Assembly (NCBI GenBank): GCA_001839685.1
Contig: MLAK01000682.1
Span: forward strand, 1 to 64,000
Direction of reading: 5' to 3'
DNA from: Tritrichomonas foetus
Taxonomy: Eukaryota; Parabasalia; Tritrichomonadida; Tritrichomonadidae
DNA: 64,000 nucleotides
The position numbers and the translations under genes are program-made. This document shows, in pieces, positions 20,380 through 30,085 of this stretch (positions are counted from its first letter, which is position 1; every line of letters starts with the position of its first letter). Under the pieces are notes generated by a model. That model saw only the letters and a program-made list of their open reading frames with translations, had not been told where the DNA came from and made no database searches.

Positions 20380-22455
20380 ATGAGTAATGAAATAATTACC
20401 CAAATCAAGAAATACCAACAATTTTCTTATTTAAAAGCAACTAATTACCCAACATCTATTACCACAAAAATATACAATACCTACCTTAAAAATTTAAGGC
20501 TGCTTCGTGCTACATTTCATATGGAAATGCTAATTGCTGATAAAAACCACCTTTTCATCATTCCACCATTTGTGGAGCTGTTTAAAGATATATTTTCTGA
20601 ACCAAATAAAATTATGTTTTTTTATCCTTCCATGTTCAATCAAAAAGTTGCATATATCATTTCCTCAATTTATGAAAAGCCTCAAGAATTTGCTAAAATA
20701 GTTGTCACTTTTTTCCAAAAAGACGAATCTCATTTGCTTTTATTTGCTTACACAACATTTCCTTCAATATTTGGAATGTTCGTTGGATCTGAATTCTGCC
20801 TTTCTGCTGTTAAATTTTTAAAATCAGTTTTTGGAAATGCAGGCAATTCAATCATTTCAGATGCATTTATTTCTTCATTCTTTTGTGGTGCTCATGGATT
20901 TTATGATTCTTTTTTCCAGAATTTGTCAACGAAATTTCAAAAATTGAACAAAAAAGTTACATTTAAGCAGTTTTTTGATGCTACTAAAGATTCCTTGAAT
21001 AATTCACTTCCTTATCTTTCTAAATTTCATGTTGACGCAATCACAAAATACAGTTCCTTTTCTCAGAAAAGATGCACCAAATTTTTCGTTGAATCTTTAA
21101 TCCTTAAGCAATTCATGAGAGAATCAAATTCATCTGCAGATTTTCCCTCCCCTGAGATGAACACGTTATATATTAACTTTTTAAATGAATTAATGTCGCC
21201 AATTAGAATAATTTATATTGAAGAACTTTTAAATTTAATGATAACAAACAGAAATTATTTAATTGTCAATCCAAAAATGTCTGTATCAATTTGGAAAAGA
21301 GGCATCCCACTTATTCTTAATGATAACGATTTATTCACTTTATATAAAATCCTTCAAAAGTCAACTATTTTCCCGTTCAATTATTCTAGAGATGATATAG
21401 TCTTTTCTGAAGGGTTTAGACCATTCATCATTGATGTTTTTCCTCATTTTATTAAAATTCCACATGATAATGATTTTTTGGTCAAGAAACTTTTCGGTGA
21501 AAATCCGCCAAAAGTTGAAATTCCTGAAAATGATTCTTATTCTCGAATGTGGAAGAAATTTGAAGCTTATTCAAATGAACATGGAGAAATTATTTCCGCT
21601 TTTTATTTAAGGAATTTAAATGGCCCAATTTTTAGAGATCAAGATTTTCAACAATATTGTGGATTACAAATTTTATCCAATTTTGCGAAAAATTTTGAAA
21701 TGATTGAACAGACAATACTTTTATTTGAACATTTTTCTTCACAAAAAAACATTTGTTCTTTAATTACTTCAAATAATCATACTTTGTATTCGACTTTTTC
21801 TCATGATTACTTTCGTTCAAAAATTCATAGTAATTCAGATATTTCATTGACTTTAAAAGAATTCAAATGCTCAGTAAAATGTTTACCAAACTCCATAAAT
21901 TTTGAAATGTCGTGCATTGCATTGAACTATGCCAATTATGAATATTCAAATAAAATGACTCAATCGATACTTCACTTTTCATACTTATTAAACAAGTGGA
22001 TGGAGAGGCAATGGCCAAAACAGAAACAACATTGTCATTTTAATAAAAGAATTAAATATGTTCTAGATGCTTCCGCCCCCCTCGGCCAAATTGAAAGTGT
22101 TGGTTTAGGTAAAAGATTAAAAATTATTCTTTTGTTTCAAACAAGACTTTGCAATATTTTAGGTAAATATTATGATCAAGATTGGGTAATTTTATTTCAT
22201 TATGCCCTTTATGCTGCTGATTCACCAAATATTCTTTCTGTTTTTCTTACACTTCATCACTTTGTTTTTAATGATGACAATATTGTTGAAGGTTGGGGAC
22301 AAAATATTCATGATTTGTGGTCAATGTTTTCTGCAGGAATGTGGTATATTTTGAAGACTGATCCTAAATTTTGTAGTACATGTTCCGATTTTGAAGAATG
22401 CCGAAAATTTTTTATTCTTCCAAAAAATAAACATTCAGGCTTGCCCCTGATGTAA
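20380..22455 (+). CDS. Large unrecognised alpha-helical protein
   Basis: The protein has 691 residues and I do not recognise its family. It is rich in Phe, Ile, Leu, Asn and Lys and appears all-helical, without a signal peptide, low-complexity tract or convincing membrane segment. Hydrophobic helices alternate with short polar loops (for example SHLLLFAYTTFPSIFGMFVG and ISDAFISSFFCGAHGFYDSF). A Cys-containing stretch near the end (FCSTCSDFEECRKF) has three closely spaced cysteines that might bind metal, but no standard zinc-finger spacing. The long uninterrupted frame and TTTTTCAG just before the ATG support a real gene. It diverges from the dead ankyrin gene with 110 bp between starts. Confidence 0.8.
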   Translation: MSNEIITQIKKYQQFSYLKATNYPTSITTKIYNTYLKNLRLLRATFHMEMLIADKNHLFIIPPFVELFKDIFSEPNKIMFFYPSMFNQKVAYIISSIYEKPQEFAKIVVTFFQKDESHLLLFAYTTFPSIFGMFVGSEFCLSAVKFLKSVFGNAGNSIISDAFISSFFCGAHGFYDSFFQNLSTKFQKLNKKVTFKQFFDATKDSLNNSLPYLSKFHVDAITKYSSFSQKRCTKFFVESLILKQFMRESNSSADFPSPEMNTLYINFLNELMSPIRIIYIEELLNLMITNRNYLIVNPKMSVSIWKRGIPLILNDNDLFTLYKILQKSTIFPFNYSRDDIVFSEGFRPFIIDVFPHFIKIPHDNDFLVKKLFGENPPKVEIPENDSYSRMWKKFEAYSNEHGEIISAFYLRNLNGPIFRDQDFQQYCGLQILSNFAKNFEMIEQTILLFEHFSSQKNICSLITSNNHTLYSTFSHDYFRSKIHSNSDISLTLKEFKCSVKCLPNSINFEMSCIALNYANYEYSNKMTQSILHFSYLLNKWMERQWPKQKQHCHFNKRIKYVLDASAPLGQIESVGLGKRLKIILLFQTRLCNILGKYYDQDWVILFHYALYAADSPNILSVFLTLHHFVFNDDNIVEGWGQNIHDLWSMFSAGMWYILKTDPKFCSTCSDFEECRKFFILPKNKHSGLPLM

Positions 22456-22672
22456 AAAGTGTCTTTCTATCATTTGTAATTTTGTTGTTTTTTAATTTAA
22501 ATAAAAATAATATAGAATTTTTTATTCCCTCTTTATTTTCGATCATTTTTCATTTCAATACGGAAATCTACGAATATTTGTCAAAAGATAATCAAATTAT
22601 TTAGCTAAATGATTTATGTTTTACTGTGACAATGAATATTTTACTTAAATAATTTATACTATAATCTTTAAT

Positions 22673-23650
22673 CTATAAATCTATTCCAGAAATTACATCA
22701 TCCATATAATCCATCAATTCATTAAGATTTAGATCATTGAAAAATTCCCGGGTGAAAATCGAATCAACATTTTCATACATTTCTTTTATAATATCTTTGA
22801 ATGATGGACGAAAGTTGGGATCCCTATCCCAACATCTTTGAATCAATTCATAAAAATAAGGAGGAAATAAACTTTTATCAAGTGGAGGCCTTTTATCGTT
22901 ATTTAAAAATTTGAAAAGATTAAATTTTTCTTTCGAATAAGGAATTTCGCAGCTAATTATTTCATAAAGAATCATTGAGTATGAAAAGACATCTGCTTTA
23001 AAATTATAATCACCTTCACCATCCATAACTTCAGGTGCCATATAATACATTGTACCAACTCCAAGAGTTTGATTACATTCCTTTTTCACATTTTCATCTA
23101 CGATTTTGGCCAATCCAAAATCAGAAATTTTTGGATACATGTTTTCATCTAATAAAATATTATCAGTTTTTAAATCTCTATGAATTATATCATTTTGATG
23201 ACAAAAAGCCATTCCAGCCGCTATACCAAATATACAAATTGCTCTTTTCGTTTCATTCCATTCTTCAGGCTTCATTCCAGAACTTTCCAATTTTAAAACA
23301 TTTCTTAATGATCCGTTTTTCATAAAAGGCATTACAAATCCAATTCTTGGATCATCTTCACACATTATTTGATAGTTTAATATTGGCAAAACTGCCATAT
23401 GATCCAAACTAGATTGTGTTGAAAGCTCTCGATAAAAAAATCGTTGATGGTCATTTGTATCACCATCTTTACTATTTTTATCTTTAAGATATTTTACAAC
23501 AACATCATCAATGGTTGATGAATGATTTTTCATGCCAATTTTCCGGTGACCCCTAAAAACAACCCCGAAGCCTCCTTCTCCAATAGGGTTCATTTCATCG
23601 AGATCAAAATATTTTTTAATTTCGATCATCTTGTGAAAAGTTACCTTCAT
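22673..23650 (-). CDS. TKL-like protein kinase
   Basis: The protein has 325 residues and is essentially one kinase domain. It has glycine loop GEGGFGVVF, the lysine in VVVKYL, HRDLKTDN at 157-164, DFG at 177-179, APE, and the TKL ending RCWDRDPNFRPSF. All catalytic residues are present, so it should be active. HRDLKTDN and GTMYYMAPEVM are typical of trichomonad TKL kinases. A short tail after the domain ends in an acidic Asp-rich helix (LNELMDYMDDVISGID). There are no accessory domains. Substrate and pathway are unknown. Two ATGs lie close together; the upstream one at 23650 is used here, but the start seven codons further in is equally possible. Confidence 0.9.
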   Translation of the reverse strand: MKVTFHKMIEIKKYFDLDEMNPIGEGGFGVVFRGHRKIGMKNHSSTIDDVVVKYLKDKNSKDGDTNDHQRFFYRELSTQSSLDHMAVLPILNYQIMCEDDPRIGFVMPFMKNGSLRNVLKLESSGMKPEEWNETKRAICIFGIAAGMAFCHQNDIIHRDLKTDNILLDENMYPKISDFGLAKIVDENVKKECNQTLGVGTMYYMAPEVMDGEGDYNFKADVFSYSMILYEIISCEIPYSKEKFNLFKFLNNDKRPPLDKSLFPPYFYELIQRCWDRDPNFRPSFKDIIKEMYENVDSIFTREFFNDLNLNELMDYMDDVISGIDL

Positions 23651-23839
23651 GAAACAAAAAACTTTGATTTCGACTTTGAACAGATAAATGGTCAGTTAAT
23701 AATCAATTTAATTAAAGTCGCCTCTGAAATTTTCTTTGAGTGATAATCGTTTCATGAAAAATTTGTATTTATTTCTGATAAAATTTTATTTATGTGAAAA
23801 ATTCAAAAGGGTGGAGGATAATTGAATAAAAATAAGATT

Positions 23840-24325
23840 ATGCCATGGTCTTTTTTGAATAGAAAAAAGCATTTCGAAATGACTGTTAAATCTTACGACG
23901 AACGAGTGAAGTTCTACGAAAAACGATTTGATGAACTTGATATTGGAAAATGTGGGAAGATTTCTCGAGAAACGGTAGCAGAAATACTCAAAGAACAAGC
24001 AGAAGAACTCGACCAACTCATGGTTATTCTACTTTTCGAGCAATTCGATCTCAACAACGATAAATTCATCGACAAAAACGAATTCGTTATGTTTTGTACA
24101 GAAATGGAAAAATACTCTGAAAGGGAAATTCTCCGAAAAATTTTCGATATTGTTGATACCGACCACAACCAACGGCTTGATGTCGACGAGGTTCAGAAGC
24201 TAGGCAGCTTGATGGGGCTGGACGTGACAATGTCCGATGCCTGGGCGACAGTTGCCACATTGGATAAAAATCACGACAATTCGATTGATTTTGAGGAATT
24301 TTGTGCGATTATTGGACAATTGTAA
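23840..24325 (+). CDS. EF-hand calcium-binding protein (calmodulin/centrin-like)
   Basis: The protein has 161 residues from the ATG at 23840; the frame extends upstream only without an ATG. Four EF-hand positions are visible. The first loop (DIGKCGKISRE) is degenerate. The second (DLNNDKFIDKNEF), third (DTDHNQRLDVDEV) and fourth (DKNHDNSIDFEEF) keep Asp at position 1 and Glu at position 12 or close to it. Size and spacing fit the calmodulin/centrin/calcineurin-B class of calcium sensors. The N-terminal basic extension (SFLNRKKHFEM) is unlike calmodulin. It may act with protein kinases or the cytoskeleton. An alternative start is the Met at 23879, thirteen codons in. Codon use is less AT-biased than in its neighbours. 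Confidence 0.88.
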   Translation: MPWSFLNRKKHFEMTVKSYDERVKFYEKRFDELDIGKCGKISRETVAEILKEQAEELDQLMVILLFEQFDLNNDKFIDKNEFVMFCTEMEKYSEREILRKIFDIVDTDHNQRLDVDEVQKLGSLMGLDVTMSDAWATVATLDKNHDNSIDFEEFCAIIGQL

Positions 24326-25171
24326 GTATTTTATATCAAAAGTGTCTTGGATTACAACCTATATTATGTATATATAATTATTTTTTATGAATTCATCTTT
24401 GATTGGACAAACATTTTTTTTAAACACACTTTGTAAAGAACGCTTTTTGCGGTTAAAATATTTTATCATTATTTATTTATTTATTTGATTATTTTTTTTT
24501 TTTTTTCGGCTCATTCACATAATTTCAGATGAATTTTGTGTCAAATTCACTGTGATATCAAGTAATTGCTTTCATTATCCAAGAAATTATCAAGAAGAAA
24601 ACTGTATAAAAATGATGTATAAAAATATTTTTAGGAAATGGAACAGTGAAATTGTTAAGAATAAGGCCTTATATAACAAAACGAAAAAATGAATATGAAA
24701 TAATTTAGATCACAGTGGCTCATGAAAACGTTCATTCAATATCTTTTTTCTACATGTTTGTAGAAATTAACTTTCTCAATATTACACTTCTATTGATTTC
24801 ATGGAATAATGCATATCAATAAGAATATCTAAATTCTAAATTGATTCGAAAATGATGATCAGAGAATAGTTTCACAATTCTGATGCAATTCAATTTGAAT
24901 GTACGTTTATCTAATCAATTATTTTTGTATAATATACGATCAACATTTCTACGATTAAATGGCTGAATACAATATTTCAAAACTCTAATATCTAAAGTTT
25001 CAATATCCAAATCACAGATTATACTTTTGAAGTATATTGTACTTATATTATGGTAATTTCCATGGAAATATTTAAATTTTGACAAGAGGAAGTTCCTCTA
25101 ATTCAAAAAGTTATGAATGATTTATTCTAAACAAATCCTTTGCGATTTACTTCATTTTTTATTTCTGTGAG
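24326..25171. other. Intergenic spacer
   Basis: AT-rich spacer between two plus-strand genes. It contains a T-run with ttatttatttattt at about 24470-24505. Directly before the next gene there is CAAAAAGTTATG (about 25107) and an initiator-like TCATTTTTTATTTC (25152-25165). I see no gene. Confidence 0.5.
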
Positions 25172-26140
25172 ATGCAGAGGGTTTTAAGAAACAAATGTTG
25201 CAAGACAAACAGCTATTCTGAAGTGAAACAAGCTTTACAAGGATGTTTTAAAAAGGGAAATGTTTTTGATATTTTTGATATAGTTGAGGAAAAATTAAGA
25301 GGTAGAAATGTTTCAATTGTCAAACAAAAATTCGGGAATGAAATGTTTGTGATGAAAGAATTTTGTAAATCTGAGAATTTAGAAAGAAATAATATGATTA
25401 TGGAAAAGGTCGAAAATGAGCGTAGAATTCATTCAAATTTGCATCATCCTTTCATTACAAAATTAGTTGGGAGCTATGAAAGTGATGACAAATATTATCT
25501 GATTTTTGAATTTGGGAAACAAGGAGATTTACAGGCTCTCTTAGACTCTCAAACATCAAATCTAAGTCAAAAACAAATAAAAATTTTCATTGCAGAATTA
25601 ATTTTATCCATTTCTTATTTACATAGTATGAAAATAGTACACAGAGATCTCAAACCTTCAAATATCGTTATTTCGGAAGGACATTTAAAGTTAATTGATT
25701 TTGGATTAGCAAAATCATTAAATGAGAACGAAAAATGTACTTCTTTTTGTGGAACTAACGAATTTGTTGCTCCTGAAGTAATTGAAGGGAAAGATTATGA
25801 CTATAAGGTCGATATTTGGTCGTTAGGAGTAATCATTTTTAGATTGTGCTGTGGCTATCTTCCTTTTAAATCTATGAATTTAGAAAGATTGTATGATTCG
25901 ATAACAAGCGGAAAATACCGAATTTATAGCAATGTAGATGATATCACAAAAGATTTAATTTCGAAACTTCTTCAAACTGATCCATCAAAGCGGATAACTC
26001 TTGAAGAAGTTATGAATCATCCATTTTTCTTGGGAATATCTTTTGAAAAGGTATTGAATAGAGAATATGAGAATGATTTTTCTCCCATTGGCTTTAATGA
26101 AGATTCTAGCGATGATGAAATCATCGAAATTGTAATGTAA
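25172..26140 (+). CDS. AGC-like serine/threonine protein kinase
   Basis: The protein has 322 residues. The N-lobe has HPFITKLVGSYESDDKYYLI, an arrangement typical of AGC kinases (PKA/PDK1 type), and the lysine in FVMKEF. The catalytic loop HRDLKPSN is at 157-164, followed by DFGLAKS, GTNEFVAPE and DIWSLGVIIF. The glycine-rich loop is not canonical: the expected place reads EEKLRGRNVSIVKQK, without the GxGxxG pattern. An N-terminal basic stretch with two Cys residues (RNKCCKTNSYSE) precedes the domain. There is no AGC hydrophobic motif; the tail is acidic (SSDDEIIEIV). It is probably active. The TCATTTTTT just upstream of the ATG fits a trichomonad initiator. Confidence 0.87.
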   Translation: MQRVLRNKCCKTNSYSEVKQALQGCFKKGNVFDIFDIVEEKLRGRNVSIVKQKFGNEMFVMKEFCKSENLERNNMIMEKVENERRIHSNLHHPFITKLVGSYESDDKYYLIFEFGKQGDLQALLDSQTSNLSQKQIKIFIAELILSISYLHSMKIVHRDLKPSNIVISEGHLKLIDFGLAKSLNENEKCTSFCGTNEFVAPEVIEGKDYDYKVDIWSLGVIIFRLCCGYLPFKSMNLERLYDSITSGKYRIYSNVDDITKDLISKLLQTDPSKRITLEEVMNHPFFLGISFEKVLNREYENDFSPIGFNEDSSDDEIIEIVM

Positions 26141-26608
26141 ATAAATATTCTAAAGTGTCTAAAGATTTTCGTAACTTTTTAATTTTTTCGTATTTTTTTT
26201 CCGTAATTATTTCTTACACATGGTTGTCTAATTCAATAAATTAATAATGATGTATCACAATTATGTATTTTCAAGGAAATCTTTCGAAAGATGATTATTT
26301 CCATTATTTTCGTCTTTTGCTTGATGGATGCATTTTATAATATAAGGATATAACCATTTTCAGTCAATGGCAACTTAAATGAAAATTGACACATTATCAT
26401 GTTTTTAAGAACTAGCAAACATAGAGTTTATGTTGATCAATGATTTATGGCTTTTCTCTTTCAAATGTTTTCGATTTCACTTAATTAGTCAAAATAAACA
26501 AACAATAAACAAATAATATATGAAGGAGTTGATGAAAAAAACAAATTTTAGGATCAAACAATTATTTTGAACAAATATAACATAATGAAACCATATGACA
26601 ACAAAATC
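26141..26608. other. Intergenic spacer
   Basis: AT-rich sequence between the convergent 3' ends of the AGC-like kinase and CDC14. I see no gene or repeat. Confidence 0.5.
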
Positions 26609-28437
26609 TCATTTCCGTGGTGTTTTCCTCGAGTTGGCATGTTGTTGGGCTCTTTGTAGTTTTCTTGGCTGAGGAACAGTCGGTGTTATTGATACCGCTT
26701 GAATCTGTAAAAGCCCGTTTTCTTGTTGAGAAACTTTTTCTTTTGCATTCTGTCTCAAGTGATCAGGTCTTGCTGTGGTTTTTGGACGTTGTCGAGATGG
26801 TGATGATGCAGTTGCTGTCTTTGTTGCTCGAGTACGTGAGTTTGCTGACTGCGAATTAGCTGTTCCTAAACCTGCACGGTTTCCATTGATTCTGTCGCTG
26901 GGCCGGGAAAGTGCGGGTCTTTTTGAACTTTTGACAACATGTTGAATACTTGGTGCAACATGTGTCTGTGGTGCGGGCCGATGTAAAGCACTGTCATACT
27001 TGATAAGGAATGCTTGTTGTGGTCCAATGACACTTCCAGGTCTGCATACTCTAATCCACCCAATTGCTTCATGTGCATTAAATCCAAAATTCTTGATCAT
27101 ATGACATCCTGCTAAAGTCCCACTGATGTTAGTTTTTATTCGATCAAAAATGCAATTTTAAATGAGTTATTTTTCCTTTTTCAATAATCAAATTATTAAT
27201 CGAAGAAATAATATTTTTTTCAAACACTAAAATAAAAAACTATAAATGATTATAAATTCCATTTTCGAAAGTAAAAAGCCTAAAATTAAGAATATGAATA
27301 AAATAATTATTGTATGATGAAGTATACTTCTCAAAACTACAAATGATTAATAAATAATTTTCATATATTCATATCTTTCAATGAAGAAAACAAATTTCCT
27401 GAAATATTTTTTTTCAAGGGATATCTCATCATTTCAAAATATGAATAATAAATCAAATTCGAAAATCATATGTAAATAAATTTACATATCATCAAATTAT
27501 TTCTTTGATTAATACTATTAAATAATGTGATGATTTGTTTGATTAGGTTAAGGAAAAAAAACTCATTTAAAATTGCACAAAAAACATACGTTCTTCCAAG
27601 TCCAGCTTTGCAGTGAAGTGCCACAACGTCTGGTCCTTCAATTATATTTAAAAATTCCTGAAGAATTTGAGGTGGTGGACAAGTTCCATCCGGGAAAAAC
27701 AATTCTGTGTGAATGAAACCTGCTTCTTTGAATATGTTTTCTTCATATGTTTTGTTATTTAATCTCACAATTCTAGTAATCCCGATCTCTTTGAAAGTCG
27801 GAACAATATCACTAGGTGTGCACACTCTAAATCCTTGAACAAGATTTGTAGAATATGGAGATGCAAACGCAAGAAGCTTGTTTGGAATTAACCAATTCAT
27901 ATCACCATTTTCAACTTGTTCTCTATCTGACCATGATTGTGGATCGAAAGTATTGGGATCATACCATCCGTTGGCCATTGCACGTTCGATTCCACGAATG
28001 CATGATAAAACAGATAAGTCATAAGTTGATGGATATGAGGAAGCATCTCGATATGGCTTCATTTGTGAAATGAGTCGATTGAATGGTTTATATGCCTCAT
28101 CTGCTTTCATGCCCATGTGGATCAGTCTGAAAGCAGAAGCAAGAAGAACCGCATTCGATACATGTTGAGGTTGGGACGAACAGTAAAAGTGAACTAAACA
28201 TTGATGATCAGCCATATGGTTTAAAGCGACAATCAGAAAAACGTGAATTTGGAGGAGAGAAAGTGGCCCGAAGTCAGCGAAAAAAGGTTGGTAAATAAAT
28301 TGTTCGTCATTGTCGATTGAAAAATAAAAAACTTTATTTGTGCTTTGAGGAGGAACTCGAATTATTGAAAAAACAAAACGGTTTGGAATAATGTCAATTG
28401 TTGGAGAGGATGGTGTAACGGCGCGATTCCTATACAT
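26609..28437 (-). CDS. CDC14: CDC14-type dual-specificity phosphatase, two exons
   Basis: Exon 1 is 28437-27590 and exon 2 is 27122-26609. Together they make 1362 nt and 453 residues in one continuous frame. CDC14 phosphatases remove proline-directed phosphates and control mitotic exit and cytokinesis. The N-terminal domain matches CDC14 (YQPFFADFGPLSLLQIHVFL, then YRDASSYPSTYDLSVLSCIR). The catalytic loop HCKAGLGRTGT has Cys276 and Arg282. The intron falls inside codon 283, and joining the exons restores GRTGTLAGC. Exon 2 continues AHEAIGWIRVCRPGSVIGPQ, the CDC14 signature helix. The C-terminal 120 residues are a basic, Ser/Arg/Gln-rich disordered tail, a usual site of regulation. Unspliced, the frame would lose the end of the catalytic domain. 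Confidence 0.95.
27123..27589 (-). other. Spliceosomal intron of CDC14, 467 nt
   Basis: On the coding strand the intron begins GTATGT (27589-27584) and ends ACTAACATCAG (27133-27123). The branch-point motif abuts the 3' splice site, as known for trichomonad introns. Splicing restores the conserved CDC14 sequence across the active site and keeps the total coding length a multiple of three. At 467 nt it is long compared with the trichomonad introns I recall, which are mostly under about 200 nt. No coding sequence is visible inside. Confidence 0.93.
27151..27577 (-). repeat. 28-bp inverted repeat closing the CDC14 intron
   Basis: The arm at 27577-27550 (coding strand) begins TGCAATTTTAAATGAGTT and ends TCCTT. 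The arm at 27178-27151 is its reverse complement with 27 of 28 positions paired. It would form a long stem in the pre-mRNA, starting 11 nt after GTATGT begins its intron and ending 17 nt before ACTAAC. The enclosed loop is 371 nt. Confidence 0.93.
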
Positions 28438-28834
28438 TGTGATTTTTGAAAAACTCGTTCTATAAAATTATGAAATGTTAAATGAAAAATAAATTATTTC
28501 ATATTCAATTGATTCTATGACTCTATTGAAAAATATATTAAAAATAAACGTGCGTTTACGTTGGAATCTAGAATGGTTTAGAAAAGAACTTAATATACAT
28601 GTATGATTAACTTTTTACAATCATCTTATTGTTTTCAATGAAATAATGTTCTTCAATGAAATATTATTCTTCAATGAAATAATGTTCTTCAATGAATATT
28701 CATCATTCAATTTAGAATTATTTCAAGAAGGCAGTTAGATTAAAACAATATTATTATGCATGATTCTTTTAAAAAATGGAATCACAATCGAAGTAGTAAT
28801 ATGAAAGGTATTATATGTAAAATAGTAACAATTT
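28438..28834. other. Intergenic spacer with short tandem repeat
   Basis: The spacer lies between two minus-strand genes. It holds the 18-bp repeat at 28634-28703; the remainder is AT-rich. Confidence 0.5.
28634..28703. repeat. 18-bp tandem repeat, about 3.5 copies
   Basis: Units of ttcaatgaaataatgttc start at 28634, 28652 (with attattc as the ending), 28670 and 28688 (partial). It is a small local duplication upstream of CDC14. Confidence 0.85.
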
Positions 28835-29476
28835 TTACGATAATAAACACTCTTCTTCATCAGATATTTCGACATCCCATGATTTGGTGATCAAATGATA
28901 GGTGAGAGGAACTGAAAACCCATATAACACTAGAAATACGATACTATTCAAAATAAGAAAGGCGAGAAGCGGCTTAAAAAATGATTTGCAAGGTTTTTCA
29001 AAGAAATTTTGTGTATTATTTAAAAATACATCAAACAATGATATTTTCTCTCTAGACCAATAACCATTCCCATCTTTAATATCTTGATTAATGTATGTTT
29101 TGATAATGTTACACTTCGATTGGCTGCTAATACCAGGAACTGCAATCCATCCAAAGACTAAATAAAGTAGAAAAGGAGTTGCAGATAGAACTACCGCAGT
29201 TGTAAGGAAAAATTGTGACATTTTTTGAATAAAATAGATAACTACAAACAAAATTACAAAGGCTAATGCAATCAAGCAGAATATTAAAGAAATTAAAATA
29301 TTTTTTGAAATTGATGATGCCTTTCCAGAAAATGTATAATACCACCATGGATCAATGAACGAATAAAATTGAAATCCTGAAATCAGAAATCCAAGTGAAA
29401 ATGTCACCATCAGAATAAAAAGTACAAGGAGCAACTTTTCATTCATTTGAACCAATTTGTTTGCAGGAATAATCAT
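28835..29476 (-). CDS. Four-TM membrane protein (tetraspan)
   Basis: The protein has 213 residues. Four hydrophobic helices are visible: about 14-35 (LLLVLFILMVTFSLGFLIS), 60-85 (ILISLIFCLIALAFVILFVV), 90-112 (FLTTAVVLSATPFLLYLVFG) and 168-195 (LLAFLILNSIVFLVLYGF). A loop of about 55 residues between helices 3 and 4 holds two cysteines (KCNII and KPCKSF), which could pair. The layout is that of a tetraspanin, a family reported at the trichomonad surface, but the Cys-Cys-Gly motif is missing, so I call it only tetraspan-like. The C-terminus is short and acidic (ISDEEECLLS) with a possible sorting signal. The motif AAAAAGTTGAACTTTTT lies 45 bp upstream of the ATG. Confidence 0.8.
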   Translation of the reverse strand: MIIPANKLVQMNEKLLLVLFILMVTFSLGFLISGFQFYSFIDPWWYYTFSGKASSISKNILISLIFCLIALAFVILFVVIYFIQKMSQFFLTTAVVLSATPFLLYLVFGWIAVPGISSQSKCNIIKTYINQDIKDGNGYWSREKISLFDVFLNNTQNFFEKPCKSFFKPLLAFLILNSIVFLVLYGFSVPLTYHLITKSWDVEISDEEECLLS

Positions 29477-29520
29477 GATAAATTGATGAAATTAACTGAC
29501 AAAAATTTGTGTTATCATTT

Positions 29521-29537
29521 AAAAAGTTGAACTTTTT
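29521..29537 (-). promoter_or_regulatory. AAAAAGT...ACTTTTT palindrome
   Basis: AAAAAGTTGAACTTTTT is a perfect 17-bp palindrome around a central G, 45 bp upstream of the ATG at 29476. Related motifs precede several other genes in the window. A promoter element is inferred. Confidence 0.45.
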
Positions 29538-29690
29538 CTTGTCATCAATGCGGCCATATATTCCTTTAAAAAGCTAAATTTATAAAGTGAAAAACATTCC
29601 GACAGTTTTCCTGTCATCACCATTTTTCCTTCTACATGAAGATTAGATTAAGAAGAACAACAAATATATCAATGCGTTTTAGATTCACTA

Positions 29691-29975
29691 GGTCGGACAC
29701 TTTGTCCTCTGAGATGTTTTTTGGCATAAAAATTTGAATATGTGATGTGACTTTACTGTCCCCTTCGACTCATTCGGCCATTGGAGGAGGCGCCAGCAAG
29801 TGAATGTTTCTGATTCTCTGCGCTCCCTTCGCTGTGTTCACTCGCCGGTCCACTTCCAAGTTGAAATGACCAAAAAACCAACAACATTCACACCATTAAG
29901 ACTTTTCCACTTTTGGCCTTTATTTGACCTTCACTTCACGCTGCAAGAATCTCATGAGGAAACAAACCATCTATC
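29691..29975 (-). mobile_element. Diverged MITE, inverted relative to copy at 30588
   Basis: This GC-richer island is homologous to the reverse complement of the element at 30588-30887 over nearly its full length. Shared blocks include CCTTCGACTCATTCGGCCAT (about 29763-29782), GATGTGACTTT, and GACCTT/CACTTCAC near the right end. Its termini, GGTCGGACAC... on the left and ...CTCATGAGGAAAC on the right, are worn versions of the GGCAG...CCTATGAG terminal repeat. I do not see a target-site duplication, and it has no coding capacity. It is an older copy of the same non-autonomous family. Boundaries are approximate. Confidence 0.75.
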
Positions 29976-30085
29976 TATTCTCAAAAATCAAAGAAATATC
30001 TTTCCTCGTCATCATAAATCAAAAAACAAAAAGAATTATTGAAAGAAAAAAGAAGATGAACAATTAATGAATTCATAGAATAATT

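Noticed and set aside
26609..27100. A separate gene downstream of the phosphatase
   Set aside because: It is exon 2 of CDC14: splicing at GTATGT and ACTAACATCAG restores the catalytic loop and the frame.
29800..30042. Open frame inside the older MITE
   Set aside because: It coincides with the palindromic element and has no protein-like features.
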